From the NCBI GenBank assembly GCA_019137255.1, contig WPDH01000181.1, positions 1 to 37,806 of the forward strand: 37,806 nt of DNA, read 5' to 3'. Of the stretch, positions 22,500-33,502 are shown one piece after another; the stretch's first letter is position 1; the number at the start of each line of letters is the position of its first letter. The translations under genes and the position numbers were made by a program. The DNA is from Corinectria fuckeliana. Taxonomy: Eukaryota > Ascomycota > Sordariomycetes > Hypocreales > Nectriaceae. The notes under the pieces are model-generated. The model did no database searches. It was not told where the DNA came from and saw only the letters and a list, made by a program, of their open reading frames with translations.

Positions 22500-24229
22500 A
22501 GATGATAATACTGTTTAGTAGGGTCTAGAGTAATAGAAAGAGAGCAGTAAGGCTTATAATAGAGGATAATATTAATATGGTTAGAGGAGTAGTAATAGAA
22601 TATAGAGGGTATATAAAAATGGTAGTTAGATGTATAGGAAGAATATTATAGAAATATATATTAGTTAAGGTTAGATAGTATATAGCTATATCTCTATAGC
22701 CACTTTCACTTGAAATGTGCCTTGTGTTTTGCGTTTACGCGTTTCTTTTCAGCTAAAGGAGCAACCTCTTAATCTTATTAGCTATCTAAACCCTTTCTGA
22801 TCTTTCTTTTACCTTACACTCATAATACAGTAATAAAAGTACATTATCTAGATGCATTTTCTTATAGTTAGAAAGGGTTTTAAGTAATTTATATACAGGA
22901 CATAAAGGCAGAGCGGATATTTAAGGTGGAATAGAGGAGACAGTTGTATTAAGTGGAGGGTTTCTCTGTATAAATATCTCTTGGGAGCGAGAGTGCCACT
23001 GGAGCATAATAAGGAGAGAGAGTCTCATAGTGAAGAGACCGGAACGGAGATGGAGAGAAGAGAGGAGGTAGGCGTCTCCGTCAGGGCGGCTCATATAGTA
23101 CAGCCCGAGCTCGAGGGAGAGGGCGGCGGAGGTGAGAGAGAGGGCGAGGGCACGGCGAGGGTGCGGCGGAGGCACGGCGGGCACGGCGGGCATGATAGCG
23201 CTGTCGTGGTTGCTCAGGTCAGCGGGTGCGGCACGGGCAGAGGGGCGCAAGGCAGAGGGGCGGCTTACCGAGAGGCAGGCGACGGGGCGTCAGTGGTAGA
23301 AGGAGAGGAGGTGGCAGTTGCTGAAGGGAAGACGAAGAAAGGGAAAGAAGCAGAGAGGGGAGAGAGGCTACGTATAGTGGAGGCTTACATCAGGGCTTGC
23401 ATCAGGGCTTGCGTCGGGGCTGGGAAAGCGAGTGCGGGGCAGGGCCGGCAGTGAGGTCGGCGTCAGCGCCGGGTGGGGCCGTGCCGTGGAGCCAGCCGGT
23501 TTACTGTCTTGCTATTTGTACTCATATTTGTACCAATCTCCTCTTCCTCCTTCGTCCCTCGATTCCCCTCTTTAGGCCTGTCGTTTTCTCGTCTTATTCT
23601 TACAATGGAGATGACTGTGACGGCAGGCAACCTTTACCTTTATGACTATCCTTTGTTCTCTCTTGTTGCCTCTGGCCTGATCAGGACAGGATCGTTGACA
23701 GAACGCCGGTCCCACCTCCCATGCGTGCACAATCACGGTTCCCCTGCGTCCAGCTTCGCGCTTCCAAGACAGCTTTTTCCCGTGGTAGAGACCCGTTGTG
23801 AAGTCGTGGAAGCCGGGGCCCGCAGTTGGTGCCACCGGGTCGTCTTGACGGCGAGAGAGATAAGCCGGGGCCCGACTGCGACGGCTTGCCGACGGGGACA
23901 AGACCCATGGCGAAGGCCCGTTGCTTGGGGCTTGGAATGTGGAGGTGGATAGCCGGGATGTGCTGTGGTGATGACCCGTGGCGAGGATATCACGATGATG
24001 TCAACGGTTCCCGCTGGCTGACGATCTGATGCACGCAGCCCAGTGGAATACGTCCACAGTTGACTGTGAGTCAAGGCCACAATCCGTGTGTAGTGCGAGG
24101 CAGCCCGACGATGGCTGCTTGAAAGGAGGAGGACCCATGGCCGGTTGAAGGGGAACATCCTAAGCAGCCGACCAGCCTACGCAAGCCAACCAACCCAAGG
24201 ACCCGGGAGGCCCCTTGGGCATTTCACAA
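22500..24229. other. Gene-free, partly low-complexity stretch
   Basis: 22,500-22,690 is a purine-rich AT tract, a probable 3' flank. 22,981-23,460 is a GC- and purine-rich tract of short repeats (CGGCGG, GGCACGGCGG, GCATCAGGGCTT repeated near 23,390-23,415) with long overlapping frames on both strands. These frames are Gly/Glu/Arg-rich or their antisense and look like composition effects. 23,600-23,690 is copy B of the 91-bp repeat. Beyond it I see nothing assignable. Confidence 0.5.
23600..23690 (+). repeat. 91-bp dispersed repeat, copy B
   Basis: Partner of 18,519-18,609 (see there), in the same orientation and about 5.1 kb away. The minus-strand frames of both copies share residues P-D-Q-A-R and K-V-K, so a coding origin is possible but unproven. 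Confidence 0.6.
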
Positions 24230-24241
24230 AAAAAAGGAAAA

Positions 24242-24690
24242 GGAGCCCGGACCGGGAATCGAACCCCCGCCCCGTGCGCTAGGTGCTACAGTGGTCCCCC
24301 ATCGACGGCGATGGCAGCCGCGAGCTGGTCTCCACCCCCGGCTGGTGAACCACTACTGCCGACCAAAACCGGCCGGCCAGCAAAAGAGACGTGGCAGGCC
24401 GCACCAACATCGGATTCAGAGACGGCCACCAGCAAAACTTAAGGAGCCTAGCCAGGTCTCATCCCCTAAGAAACTGTCTTATTTTGGCACAGCCTTTAAT
24501 GCCTATCAGTCCTTTCCAGCTGTGGCAGTTTTTTCCCTCCTGTTAGTTTATACTGTTAGGCAGTGTTTAACGACTAATAGAGGCTAGGCTGACCTATAGA
24601 TAGGATCAGCCCTATTAAGCCACCCAGGGTCCGGCTCCGTGTGTTAAGAGTTGCAAGCTTTTAACCACTCGACTAAACCCCCCCTTAAGG
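24242..24690 (-). other. tRNA-like scraps (SINE-like?)
   Basis: On the minus strand 24,255-24,265 reads GGTTCGATTCC, a perfect pol III B box, followed by a T run. About 0.4 kb upstream on the same strand, near 24,665-24,680, TAGTCGAGTGGTTAA matches an A box and a tRNA D arm. GGAGCCCGGACC (24,242-24,253) is matched by an inverted GGTCCGGCTCC at 24,628-24,638. I could not fold a complete cloverleaf from either part. A tRNA-derived SINE remnant or tRNA pseudogene fits best. Confidence 0.3.
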
Positions 24691-25170
24691 TGACCTAATA
24701 TGTTATAGAAGGGAGTCCTGGATTTTAGTATATAAGAGTAGGCAGGCAGGCTAGTAGGGCGGGCGTTAAGTGTGTGCCGCGTTTAGTGCAGCGAGAGGCT
24801 GCTCGCGATAGGCAGTTAGCTGGGGTTAGGCTGCTACTGTGGTGTTTTGTTATATGCGCGTATTTATACTGAAAAAATAGAGCTAGGATCCGGTTTAAGT
24901 ATAGTAAAAAGTGGGTCCTTTATATACAGATTCTAAATCTTCTGAAAAAATAATTAAGATTAGTATATAGTTCACCTCTATAGCTATTTCCTAGCTTTAA
25001 TTAAAAATATTTAAAGTTTTTCTTTCTTAGTTTAGTTAGAGCGGGGTAAAGTCTTAGTATAAGATAAAATCAGATTGGGCTAGAGCTATAAGTCTTAGCG
25101 TAAGATTAAATCGAAAGCGGTTAAGTGCTATATACACACACTAAGGCTAACCTAAAATAAAAGTTAACCC

Positions 25171-25290
25171 TATATAGCTATACTAAGCTATACTAAGCCA
25201 CACCAGGCTATACTAAGCTATACTAAGCTATATAAAGCTATACTAAGCTATATAGAGCTATATAAAGCTATATAAAGTCACCTAGAGCTA
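25171..25290 (+). repeat. 10-bp tandem array with one less-mutated unit
   Basis: About a dozen units of GCTATACTAA or GCTATATAAA in register. One unit reads GCCACACCAG (25,197-25,206). Each of its C or G positions that differs is T or A in the others, so it looks like the pre-RIP form. A second partly spared unit (GTCACCTAGA) lies near 25,277. Confidence 0.8.
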
Positions 25291-25586
25291 TATTCTACCT
25301 TATAAAACTACACTAACTGTAAAAAGGACTAATAAGCTATATTAAGTACTTTTAGCTATATATACACTATACTTAGCTATATACACTAAAAATAAAAGAA
25401 CTACCTTACAGATAATATATAACTTTATTATTATCTACTTATCTAAATAGAATAAAAATCTTTAAAAAATCTTTTTAAGTATAAACTAATTTAATAAGAT
25501 TAGAAAGATTCTTTCTTTCTTCTTATACTACCTATTTTAGCTCTTAGTCTCTCTTTTTTATTCTTAGGTAAATTTAAATAGGTAGA

Positions 25587-25757
25587 GTCTAAAAACAGTT
25601 ATTTAGAAAGCTTCTTATATAATAAGCTAACAGTTGTTTTTAGACCCTGCCTTATAATATATATTAAAGCCAAATAGTAATAAAAACCCTATATAAAAAT
25701 ATAAAATACTAATTTATAATTATACTACTTTTCTAACAGCTGTTTTTAGACCCTGCC
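25587..25757. repeat. Palindromic element plus extra half copy
   Basis: 25,587-25,645 has arms starting GTCTAAAAACA and ending TGTTTTTAGAC around a longer, diverged centre. The right half with its flank (CTAACAG.TGTTTTTAGACC then CTGCC) recurs at 25,733-25,757 with one difference in 25. This is the westernmost occurrence of the palindrome family found at 32.5-37.1 kb. Confidence 0.6.
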
Positions 25758-28534
25758 TTTTACTCTCTTCTTACTACTACTATCTTATAAAGAGAGTAAT
25801 AGTAATAATATAGCAATATAGTATTATAACCCCCTAAAAGGTGAGAATATCCTTACAAACTGAAATTAGATGTAAAATAATAAAAAGCAAACTGTTTATA
25901 CTAGCAGAAATATTATAATAGGCAATAAGATAAAGCCTTCTAACCTACTATAATAAGTTAATCTTATTTAATATATATACAGTTTAATTACTATATAGTA
26001 TATCCTCCTAGTCTTCCTCTATTTACTAATATAAATAGTAAGCTTTATCTCCACTTATATATTTCTATTCTAGTCTTCTAATATAGCTTTATAGTAGATA
26101 GTAAGATTATTTACTATAAAGTAAGTATAATTATATAAGTTATTATAAGAGATAATAACCAGCTTATAGAAGACTATATCTAACCTGTATAAAAGCCTAT
26201 TATTTCGCTTAATCTATCCTATAAAGATAAAAAGTAGCTAATCCTATTTAACTATATATTAGCAGAAACAAACTAGATACTTATAAAGAGTAATCTAGTA
26301 TATTAAGTAATATAGTAAGACAGATTAAATAAAAAGATAGAAAACAACCTAGATATTTAACTTAAGAAACTTATTATAAAAATAAATTTTATACTTATTC
26401 TTTCTAAATATATAGGTAAAAAAGATTTAGTAAAGAGAGAGGAGAAGATATAAATTATATATACTCTATTAAGTGTGAGGTTTATACTACACATATTAGT
26501 TATATTAAACAGGTCTTATATATTAAATATACTACTAGTATTTTAGGATTTTAGCTCTTTATAGTAATAACTTTAAGGTAAAGATAATAGTATAAGTAAA
26601 GCTAGCTTATTACCTACACTTAATATACCCTCTCTAGTTACTAATTAATACTAAGTATAAAGTATACTATACCTTTAAAAAGCCCTCTTATTCTTATTAA
26701 GTTTATTATAAAAATTAAGTTTATTATAAAAAACACTCTATAAGTAGCTATTATTACTATACTAAACCGCTTAGTATAAGAATAATAATAGCTTCTAGTT
26801 AATAACCCTCTTTATAGTTAACAAATTTAAGTAGTCTTACCTAAATCTTATAACTAATACTTATAGTAAAGATAATATTATTAAGAGTATCTGCTTTTAG
26901 AACTTATACTACTATATTAACTAGGCTAACTTTCTTAATACTAATAATATTATTACTAGGCTCTAAGTAACTATATAAAGCTGCTATTATATAAGTATAA
27001 GTATATTTATCTAAAGTATTATTATAAACTAGTTTACCCTAATTAAGCTTACTATAAAAGAACTTAATACTATCTGCTTATACTAGCTTCTCTTACTACT
27101 ACTCTTTTTTATAAGCAAGTTAGTATAAAGTATTAGACACTAAGTGCTAAAGTGCTACTATTAGTACTTATATATAACTATCTTTCTTAATAATCTTAGC
27201 TAGAACATATAGTAAGTCTACTAAGCCTAATAGTACCTCTACTATATTACTAGTCTTATTAACCTAAGGTATATAGCCCTAATATTTACTATCTTAGTAG
27301 TTACTATATAGTATTATAGTTAGATATATAGGCTTCTAATACTAGAGAGTGTATAGTAAGTGCTTATAGTAATACTAGCTTATAATAGTACTACTATACT
27401 ATATAGTGATTATAACTAGTTTTTACTACCCTAGTATGCTAAGATACTAAGTAAGAACCCTATATAGCTTAAAAAGGTTACTATATAGGTATAAAGTAAT
27501 ATAGTTAAGTATTATCTTACTTAGTATATAATAGAGTATTTTATACTAGCTAATAAAATATTACTAGCTAATAGAGTATTACTAGCCTAAGACTAAACTA
27601 ATATAATACCTTTTATATTAAGTGCCTAACTAGTGCTACTCTACCTAGATACTATAAGCAAGCTAAGTAGACTTTTAGCACTAGAGTAGATAACTCTCTT
27701 AGGATATATAGCAGCCTAGTATAATAAGAACTATAAGATATACTTATAAGAAGTATAAGTAGCTAGCTATATATATATAAAGTATTACTTAGTTAGTAAT
27801 ATTTAGTATATACTTAAAGGCTAGTCTTAAGGCTAAAATAGTTACCTACTATTAGTATTTAGCCCTCTAGTTAACCTAATTAATAGAGTATCTTATAGCT
27901 GCCTACTTAACACTAAAAGTAATATGCCTAAGTTAATATAAATAGTATACTAATACTAGCTAGTATTTAAGAGTACTAATAGTAAAGTCTCACCTCTTAG
28001 GCTATATTTTTATACTTACTACTATATATCACTTAAGTCTGCTAGTACTAGTATTAAAAGAACTTTTAATATAAACAGCCTTTATATATTCTCTTTCTTA
28101 CTTATTATAGCCTAACTTAGCTTATAGTAGTATCTCTAACCTAATATTATACTTAACTAGACTAGAAATATATACTTTAGTATCTTAGTACCCTACTAGT
28201 ATAATAAGAAGCTAGTACTCTTACTAGAGTAGTAACCTTTTTATTATATCCTAAACTACTACTTTAAGCAGATTATAAGTATAGTTAATATATATATATA
28301 GCTTTTCTTTTTAGCCCTCTATTATAAAGGCTTTAACACTTTAAGTGACCTTATTAGTTATACCTGCCTTCTAGGCGATTTATTAGAGTGATAAGTAGAT
28401 AAGATAGTACTACCCTCTATCTGATAATATATACTAAGCCTTAATATTATATAGCACCTCTTATAATTATATATAGCAGTAGGTACTAACTTATATACTA
28501 TATAAAAGGTTATTATAATAAGGCTAAAAAGTAG

Positions 28535-28543
<9 letters not shown>

Positions 28544-28568
<25 letters not shown>

Positions 28569-28575
28569 AAGGCTA
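28544..28575 (+). repeat. AAT trinucleotide microsatellite
   Basis: A run of TAA/AAT units inside the AT-rich block, interrupted once near its start. It probably arose from a Gln-repeat (CAA) tract through RIP, or by slippage. Confidence 0.6.
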
Positions 28576-28639
28576 ATAATATAAGCTAAGATAATATGTA
28601 TACTACTTATAATAAGATACTAGCTTATAACTTATAGCT

Positions 28640-29300
28640 AGACTATCTTACTACCCTCTAGAGGAGTATTTAGTACTATATAAAACTCTTTTCTAAATTT
28701 AAGAGCATATAGTTATTTATAGCCTCTAAGAATACTAAGCTTACCTTTATAAAGGATACACTTAATAAGACCCTATTAAGCTAGACCTAATAATAGATCT
28801 AAGCTATTAATAAAAACTATATTAACCTAGATGTTATATTTATTAATATTAGGCAGTAGTATACACCTTATACTATATAAAGGCTTAAGAATAATATGCT
28901 ATTATAATATATATACTATCTTAACTGTATATAGTAGTAGTATAAGACGTAAAGTAGGCTATATAACTAGTTATACCTAGTGTAGTAATAACCTTACCTA
29001 ACCTAAGTAGACTACCTATAAGTCACCTTCTAAGACGCTTTTAGCCTTACTATTACTAGTAGCCTATATAGTAAAGAGTTTAGACTAGGCCTTATTTATA
29101 TATAGTATTATAACCTTATTAAGATCCCTTTTAATATAGCTAAGATATACTTATTTTAGTCACACTAGCTTAAATCTCTTATACTAGACCCTATTTACCT
29201 ACTATAGTAAAAGCAGGCTATATATAAGCTTTATACTTATATTAGTACTCTCCTCTTAGGGTACCACCTAAGTAAGCACTATATTAATACTAATATTTCT
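28640..29300 (+). pseudogene. Unrecognised RIP-degraded coding relic
   Basis: One plus-strand frame reads for about 0.65 kb with TAA and TAG as the only kinds of stop. A clear stretch is K-L-F-S-K-F-K-S-I near 28,690, and another T-K-L-T-F-I-K-D-T-L-N-K near 28,740. The Lys/Leu/Phe pattern could belong to a gag-like or unknown repeated protein. No domain recognised. Confidence 0.35.
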
Positions 29301-31196
29301 AGAGCTAGTAATACACTTAAAGGCTACTTTACTTATAGTATATAAGTAAAGAACTAAGTATTACTAAGACTCCTCTGCTATATAATAGCAGCTAAATAGA
29401 TACTAGCTAAAGATAAGAGTAGGATATAAACAGCTAGTATTAGTAATATACTATTTTTTACTATTCTCTTATAGGATATAATTAGCTTTCTCTATATATT
29501 AATTAACTAGTACTACTTTCTGTTTAAGTATATTTAAGCTACTACTATAATTTACTTCTCCCTGCTTAAGACTATAGTAATACTAGTTATACTATAAGGC
29601 TTATACTTCTTATACTTATTCTTACTTATTACTAAGAAGTTTATCCTCTAGTGAGATTAGTAGACACTAGGGTGAGGTAATAGTAAAAAGCGTAAAAAGA
29701 TAAGTATAGTACTTAGTACTTATATATATAGGTTTAGATAGTAAGAGTTAGGTAAGTTTAACTAGAAAGACTAGTACTTTTACCCTAAGGTTAAGAAGTA
29801 TCTTCTTATAGGTAACTCTCTCCTTTAGGCTAACTATAAGAAGTAGTAGTAAGTACTAAGAGATATTTATAATATATACTTTTATATATAGTAAGTATAA
29901 TAATAGGTAATATAGTACTATATTATATAGAGTTCTTAAGCTGCCTAGCTTTAGTTTAAGTACTTATATAGTATAATTCTTAAGCTCTTTTAGTAAGATA
30001 TATAGTATAAGGCTCTTAAGTTAATATTATAAGTAATAAGGTCTAATATTACTAATAAAGCCTAGGCTAAGTTCTTAAAGACTTAACTACTATTATTCTG
30101 CTATAATATTATAGTCTTAGCCTTTTATAATTATACTTATAATATTTCTTTTACTTAGTCTTATCTAGTTATTAGTAATAAGCTATATAGTACTAATATT
30201 ATAAACCTAGTTAATAACCTTTTTATGTCTTATACTTATAATAAGCCTATTTAAGAGCATAAAAGATAGAATAGCTATCTCTATTATATTATTATACTAT
30301 ACAGCTTAAAGCTTATATATAAGAGGTTTAGTAAGACTAGTACTACTAAGTGGTACTAGTTATTATAGCTTCTTATTATAGTAACCTACTAGATTTTACT
30401 ATAGCTATCTAATACACAGCTTATAGCTATAACTAAAAAGAGTATAACTGCTAGCACTAAGTGCTAACTAATATAAGCATCTATTATATACTAGAACTAA
30501 GTCTTACTATTTAGGCTGTAAAATTAGAAGAGTACTCTTCTAACTATACTAGTTAAGAATAACTATACTATAGTAACTATCTCTTAGCACCTTAAGTGAG
30601 CTTATATAGTATACTAAGTATAAGAGCTTAGCTAGTAGAGATAGATATTAAGTAAGTAGAACTCTAAACCTAGGTTTAAGTAGTTAACTAGAGACTTAGT
30701 TAAGTATATAACTAATACTATTAATAGTATTATACTTAATATAAGCTATACTATTATCCTTATAAGTTATAGTACTATCTACCTACTAGTAAAAACTAGC
30801 CGCCCACTTAAAGTATAGCTTATTAGCTAGCTATAAGACTAGATATTATATAAACTTAATACTCTTTTTATAGTACTACTCTTAGCTAAGATAGGACTTA
30901 TAGTATAATCTAATAATAAGAAACTTTTTACACTCTTACTATAAGACTAGACCTTACTATAAGACTAGTACTTACTATACTATAGTATAAATATACTACC
31001 CTCTAACTATATAACACTAGAGTCTAATACTATAAGAAGTACTATAATATCTAATAATAATAATATATTATTTCACCTTATAAAATAATCTTAGTATTAT
31101 AATATAGTAAAAAGAAGATAAATTATAAACTAGTATATCTATATATACTAGGCCTAAAGGTAGCCTTTAGGAATAGTTATTAGGAAAATTACCTAG

Positions 31197-31299
31197 CCTT
31201 AAGGCCTAAGTCTAAGACTCTTAGACTCTTAGACTTAAGACTCTTAGACTCTTAGACTTTTAGACTCTTAAACAACTAAGACCTTAAGGCCTAAGTCTA
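31197..31299 (+). repeat. Tandem ACTCTTAG array flanked by 18-bp direct repeats
   Basis: CCTTAAGGCCTAAGTCTA occurs exactly at 31,197-31,214 and 31,282-31,299. Between the copies lie several units of GACTCTTA and close variants. CCTTAAGG and AAGGCCT are themselves palindromic. Origin unknown. Confidence 0.75.
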
Positions 31300-31327
31300 C
31301 TCTAAGCGCTCTTAGAGTTAAAAGGGC

Positions 31328-31870
31328 AGGAGGGGAAATAAAAGGATAAGTAGAGGTAGAAAGAGATTAAGTGATAATAATACTCTTAGGGGTATTAAGA
31401 GAGCTTTAGATCTTAAGGCTGTTAGTTAAGCAGGTAAGATTAGCCTGTAAGATAATACTATAAGGCAGGAGAAAGTCACACTTATAGGCTAAGAGCTTAG
31501 TAGTAGTACTATAAATCTAGTTAAGAGCCTTAAAGATAGATAAGGTCTAAGTGGGGAATTAACTAAGATAGCTACTAGGAGTGAGCTAAAAGAGGTTAAG
31601 AGAGGTAATAAAAAAGGTCTTAATACTAGTAATATTACAGAAAGTAGTAATAAGCTTATTACTATTAGTCTTAGTATTATAAATAATAAAAGAACTATAG
31701 TGCTAAGTGTGGTAGCAGCTATAAAGCTTACTCTTACTAGTATAAAGCTTTTTAGTACTCTTAGCCTTCTTAATCTTAGCACTAAGACTACTAGGGAGGG
31801 AAAGAGTAAAAGGGCTAAAACCTTAGAATTAGAATATAATATACTAGATAAAAAGAGTGATAAGAGCTAG
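31328..31870 (+). pseudogene. Basic, Ser/Lys-rich coding relic (C-terminal tail?)
   Basis: A plus-strand frame runs about 540 bases with only a few RIP-type stops and ends in a TAG near 31,868. It encodes a low-complexity, Lys/Arg/Ser/Thr-rich, probably disordered sequence (for example K-R-A-K-T and D-K-K-S-D-K-S near the end). It could be the C-terminal tail of the relic lying upstream. The hydrophobic frame on the opposite strand (31,489-31,782) is its shadow. Confidence 0.4.
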
Positions 31871-31976
31871 CTAAGATAAGAAATAAAAACAGAAAAAGTT
31901 CTCTACTAGTAGTAGATACTAATTAAGATAAACCTAAACTAAATTATAAAGTAAGAGTAACTATATATATTATACC

Positions 31977-32100
31977 CTCTAGAAATAGTTATTAAGAAAA
32001 CACTTATAGCTTATAAGGCAGCCTCTAAGAATAGTTATTAAGAAAATACTAGTAGCCTATAAGGCAGCCTTTAAGAATAGTTACTAAGAAATACCTTATA
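31977..32100 (+). repeat. Three tandem half-palindrome units
   Basis: Three units share CTCTA.GAATAGTTATTAAG (with small changes) and are spaced by about 50 bases, separated by TATAAGGCAGCCT. They match the left arm of the 52-bp palindrome family but lack the right arm. Another half arm in the right-hand sense (CCTAATAACTATTTCTAGA) lies at about 32,412-32,430. Confidence 0.6.
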
Positions 32101-32499
32101 CTAACCTTAATTTAGTGCTAACTTTATACTAACCTTAATTTGCTACTATTACTTATATTTAGTAATAGCAGCTAGAGGGTAGTAAATATATAAATATATA
32201 ATAGTAAAATTAAAGCTATAAAACTTTAACTCTCTCACTTTCTTTCTTTCTTCTTTTCTTTTATAACCTACTAACTAACTAACTTAGGTAAGTACTCCTA
32301 ATCTTAATAGTTATTTCTAGACTCTACTAAACCTAACTCTAACTTTAAATCTAACTTTAACTTTAAATCTAACTTTAAATCCCACTCTTTACCTATTTCC
32401 CGCCTTCTTTTCCTAATAACTATTTCTAGATATAATATTTACTATATTTCCCTTACTTAACTTCTCCCTCTTATAAATTTTATTACTCTATAATAAGAC

Positions 32500-32551
32500 A
32501 GCCTCTAGGAATAGTTATTAGGGACAATCTTAACAGTTGTTTCTAAATACT
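32500..32551. repeat. 52-bp palindromic element, copy 1
   Basis: Left arm AGCCTCTAGGAATAGTTA plus TTA, right arm 32,531-32,551. It lies just upstream of the coding relic starting near 32,689. The arms have several mismatches. Confidence 0.65.
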
Positions 32552-33349
32552 ACTTATATAACCTTTTAGACTATACTACTAATACTAGTTTTTAGCCCCC
32601 TTCTATTATACCCTACTTAACTACCTAAGAAATAAATAACTAAATAACTAACTATATAAACTAATCTTATATAGGTTACTTATTAAGTATACTAAGTAAG
32701 AGCAGCACCTTAAGCAAGAAGGGAAAAAAGCCCCTAGCCTAAAAGCCTAAAACTATAAGAAAAACCCTGCTATAAAACACTAAAAGAAAGGCCTTAAAGT
32801 CTATAAAACTTAATAAGATAATCTCTTCTACCTAGACCTATCTTTTTAGCAGTAGAGCTAACTATAATATAGTCTTACTATCTCTATTATTCTCCTAGTA
32901 AGGTGAGAATAATACGCACCTATTAGAAGAGATACTAAAACTATAAGCTAACCCTCTAACTAAACCTACACTTAAAAACAAGAAAGAAGCTATAGTTAGC
33001 CTAGAGGACCCTCTTAATATTAACTAAACTATAAACCTTACAAGTTATAAATAGAAGATAAAATATACTATTTCTACTATTTAGCACTTTTATACTTATA
33101 TTAGGCAGTTTAAGTTTGTTTATTACCCACTAGCAGCTAGTAGTAAAAAGGTACTAAATAATAATATTATAATATAAGATATATAGGCTTATAATCACCT
33201 AAAACATACTCGCCTTCTTAAGGCTAAAAAGCTACTAGAGAATAAGATAATATAAGTAGCCTACCTAGGATTTAAGTATATATATATCTTATTTTACTTT
33301 TAGGATACTACTTATAAGTACCCTCTTTCCTCTTATATCAGCCTAAGAC

Positions 33350-33402
33350 AGCATTTAGAAATAGTTATTAGTATCTAATCTTAATAGTTATTCCTAGATG
33401 CT
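33350..33402. repeat. 52-bp palindromic element, copy 2
   Basis: Arms AGCATTTAGAAATAGTTA plus TTA and its near-complement ending CCTAGATGCT (17 of 21 pairs), loop GTATCTAATCT. It lies just after the first coding block of the relic. Confidence 0.8.
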
Positions 33403-33450
33403 ATCTTAAGCTTTTTTTCTCTTTTTTCCTTTTGCTTAAATAACTAGGCG

Positions 33451-33502
33451 GGATTTAGAAACAGTTGTTAGTATCTAGTCCTAATAGTTATTCTTAGACA
33501 CT
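33451..33502. repeat. 52-bp palindromic element, copy 3
   Basis: It starts 101 bp after copy 2 in the same orientation. The two share TTTAGAAA.AGTT.TTAG and continue alike to TATCTTAAGC, differing mostly by transitions. A tandem pair inside one putative intron. Confidence 0.78.

Noticed and set aside
22921..23454. Overlapping frames of 109 (minus) and 157 (plus) codons
   Set aside because: They lie in a purine-rich, GC-rich short-repeat tract; Gly/Glu/Arg runs and their antisense are expected there.
23473..24158. Overlapping frames of 159 (plus) and 141, 109 and 75 (minus) codons
   Set aside because: They compete for the same DNA and none has convincing composition. The only partial support is the minus-strand similarity within the 91-bp repeat, recorded as a finding.
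24242..24310. A functional minus-strand tRNA gene
   Set aside because: The B box is perfect, but the T stem mispairs and no anticodon or acceptor stem of proper size could be formed.
31489..31782. A 97-codon very hydrophobic minus-strand frame
   Set aside because: It is the shadow of a basic Ser/Lys-rich plus-strand relic whose few stops fit RIP.
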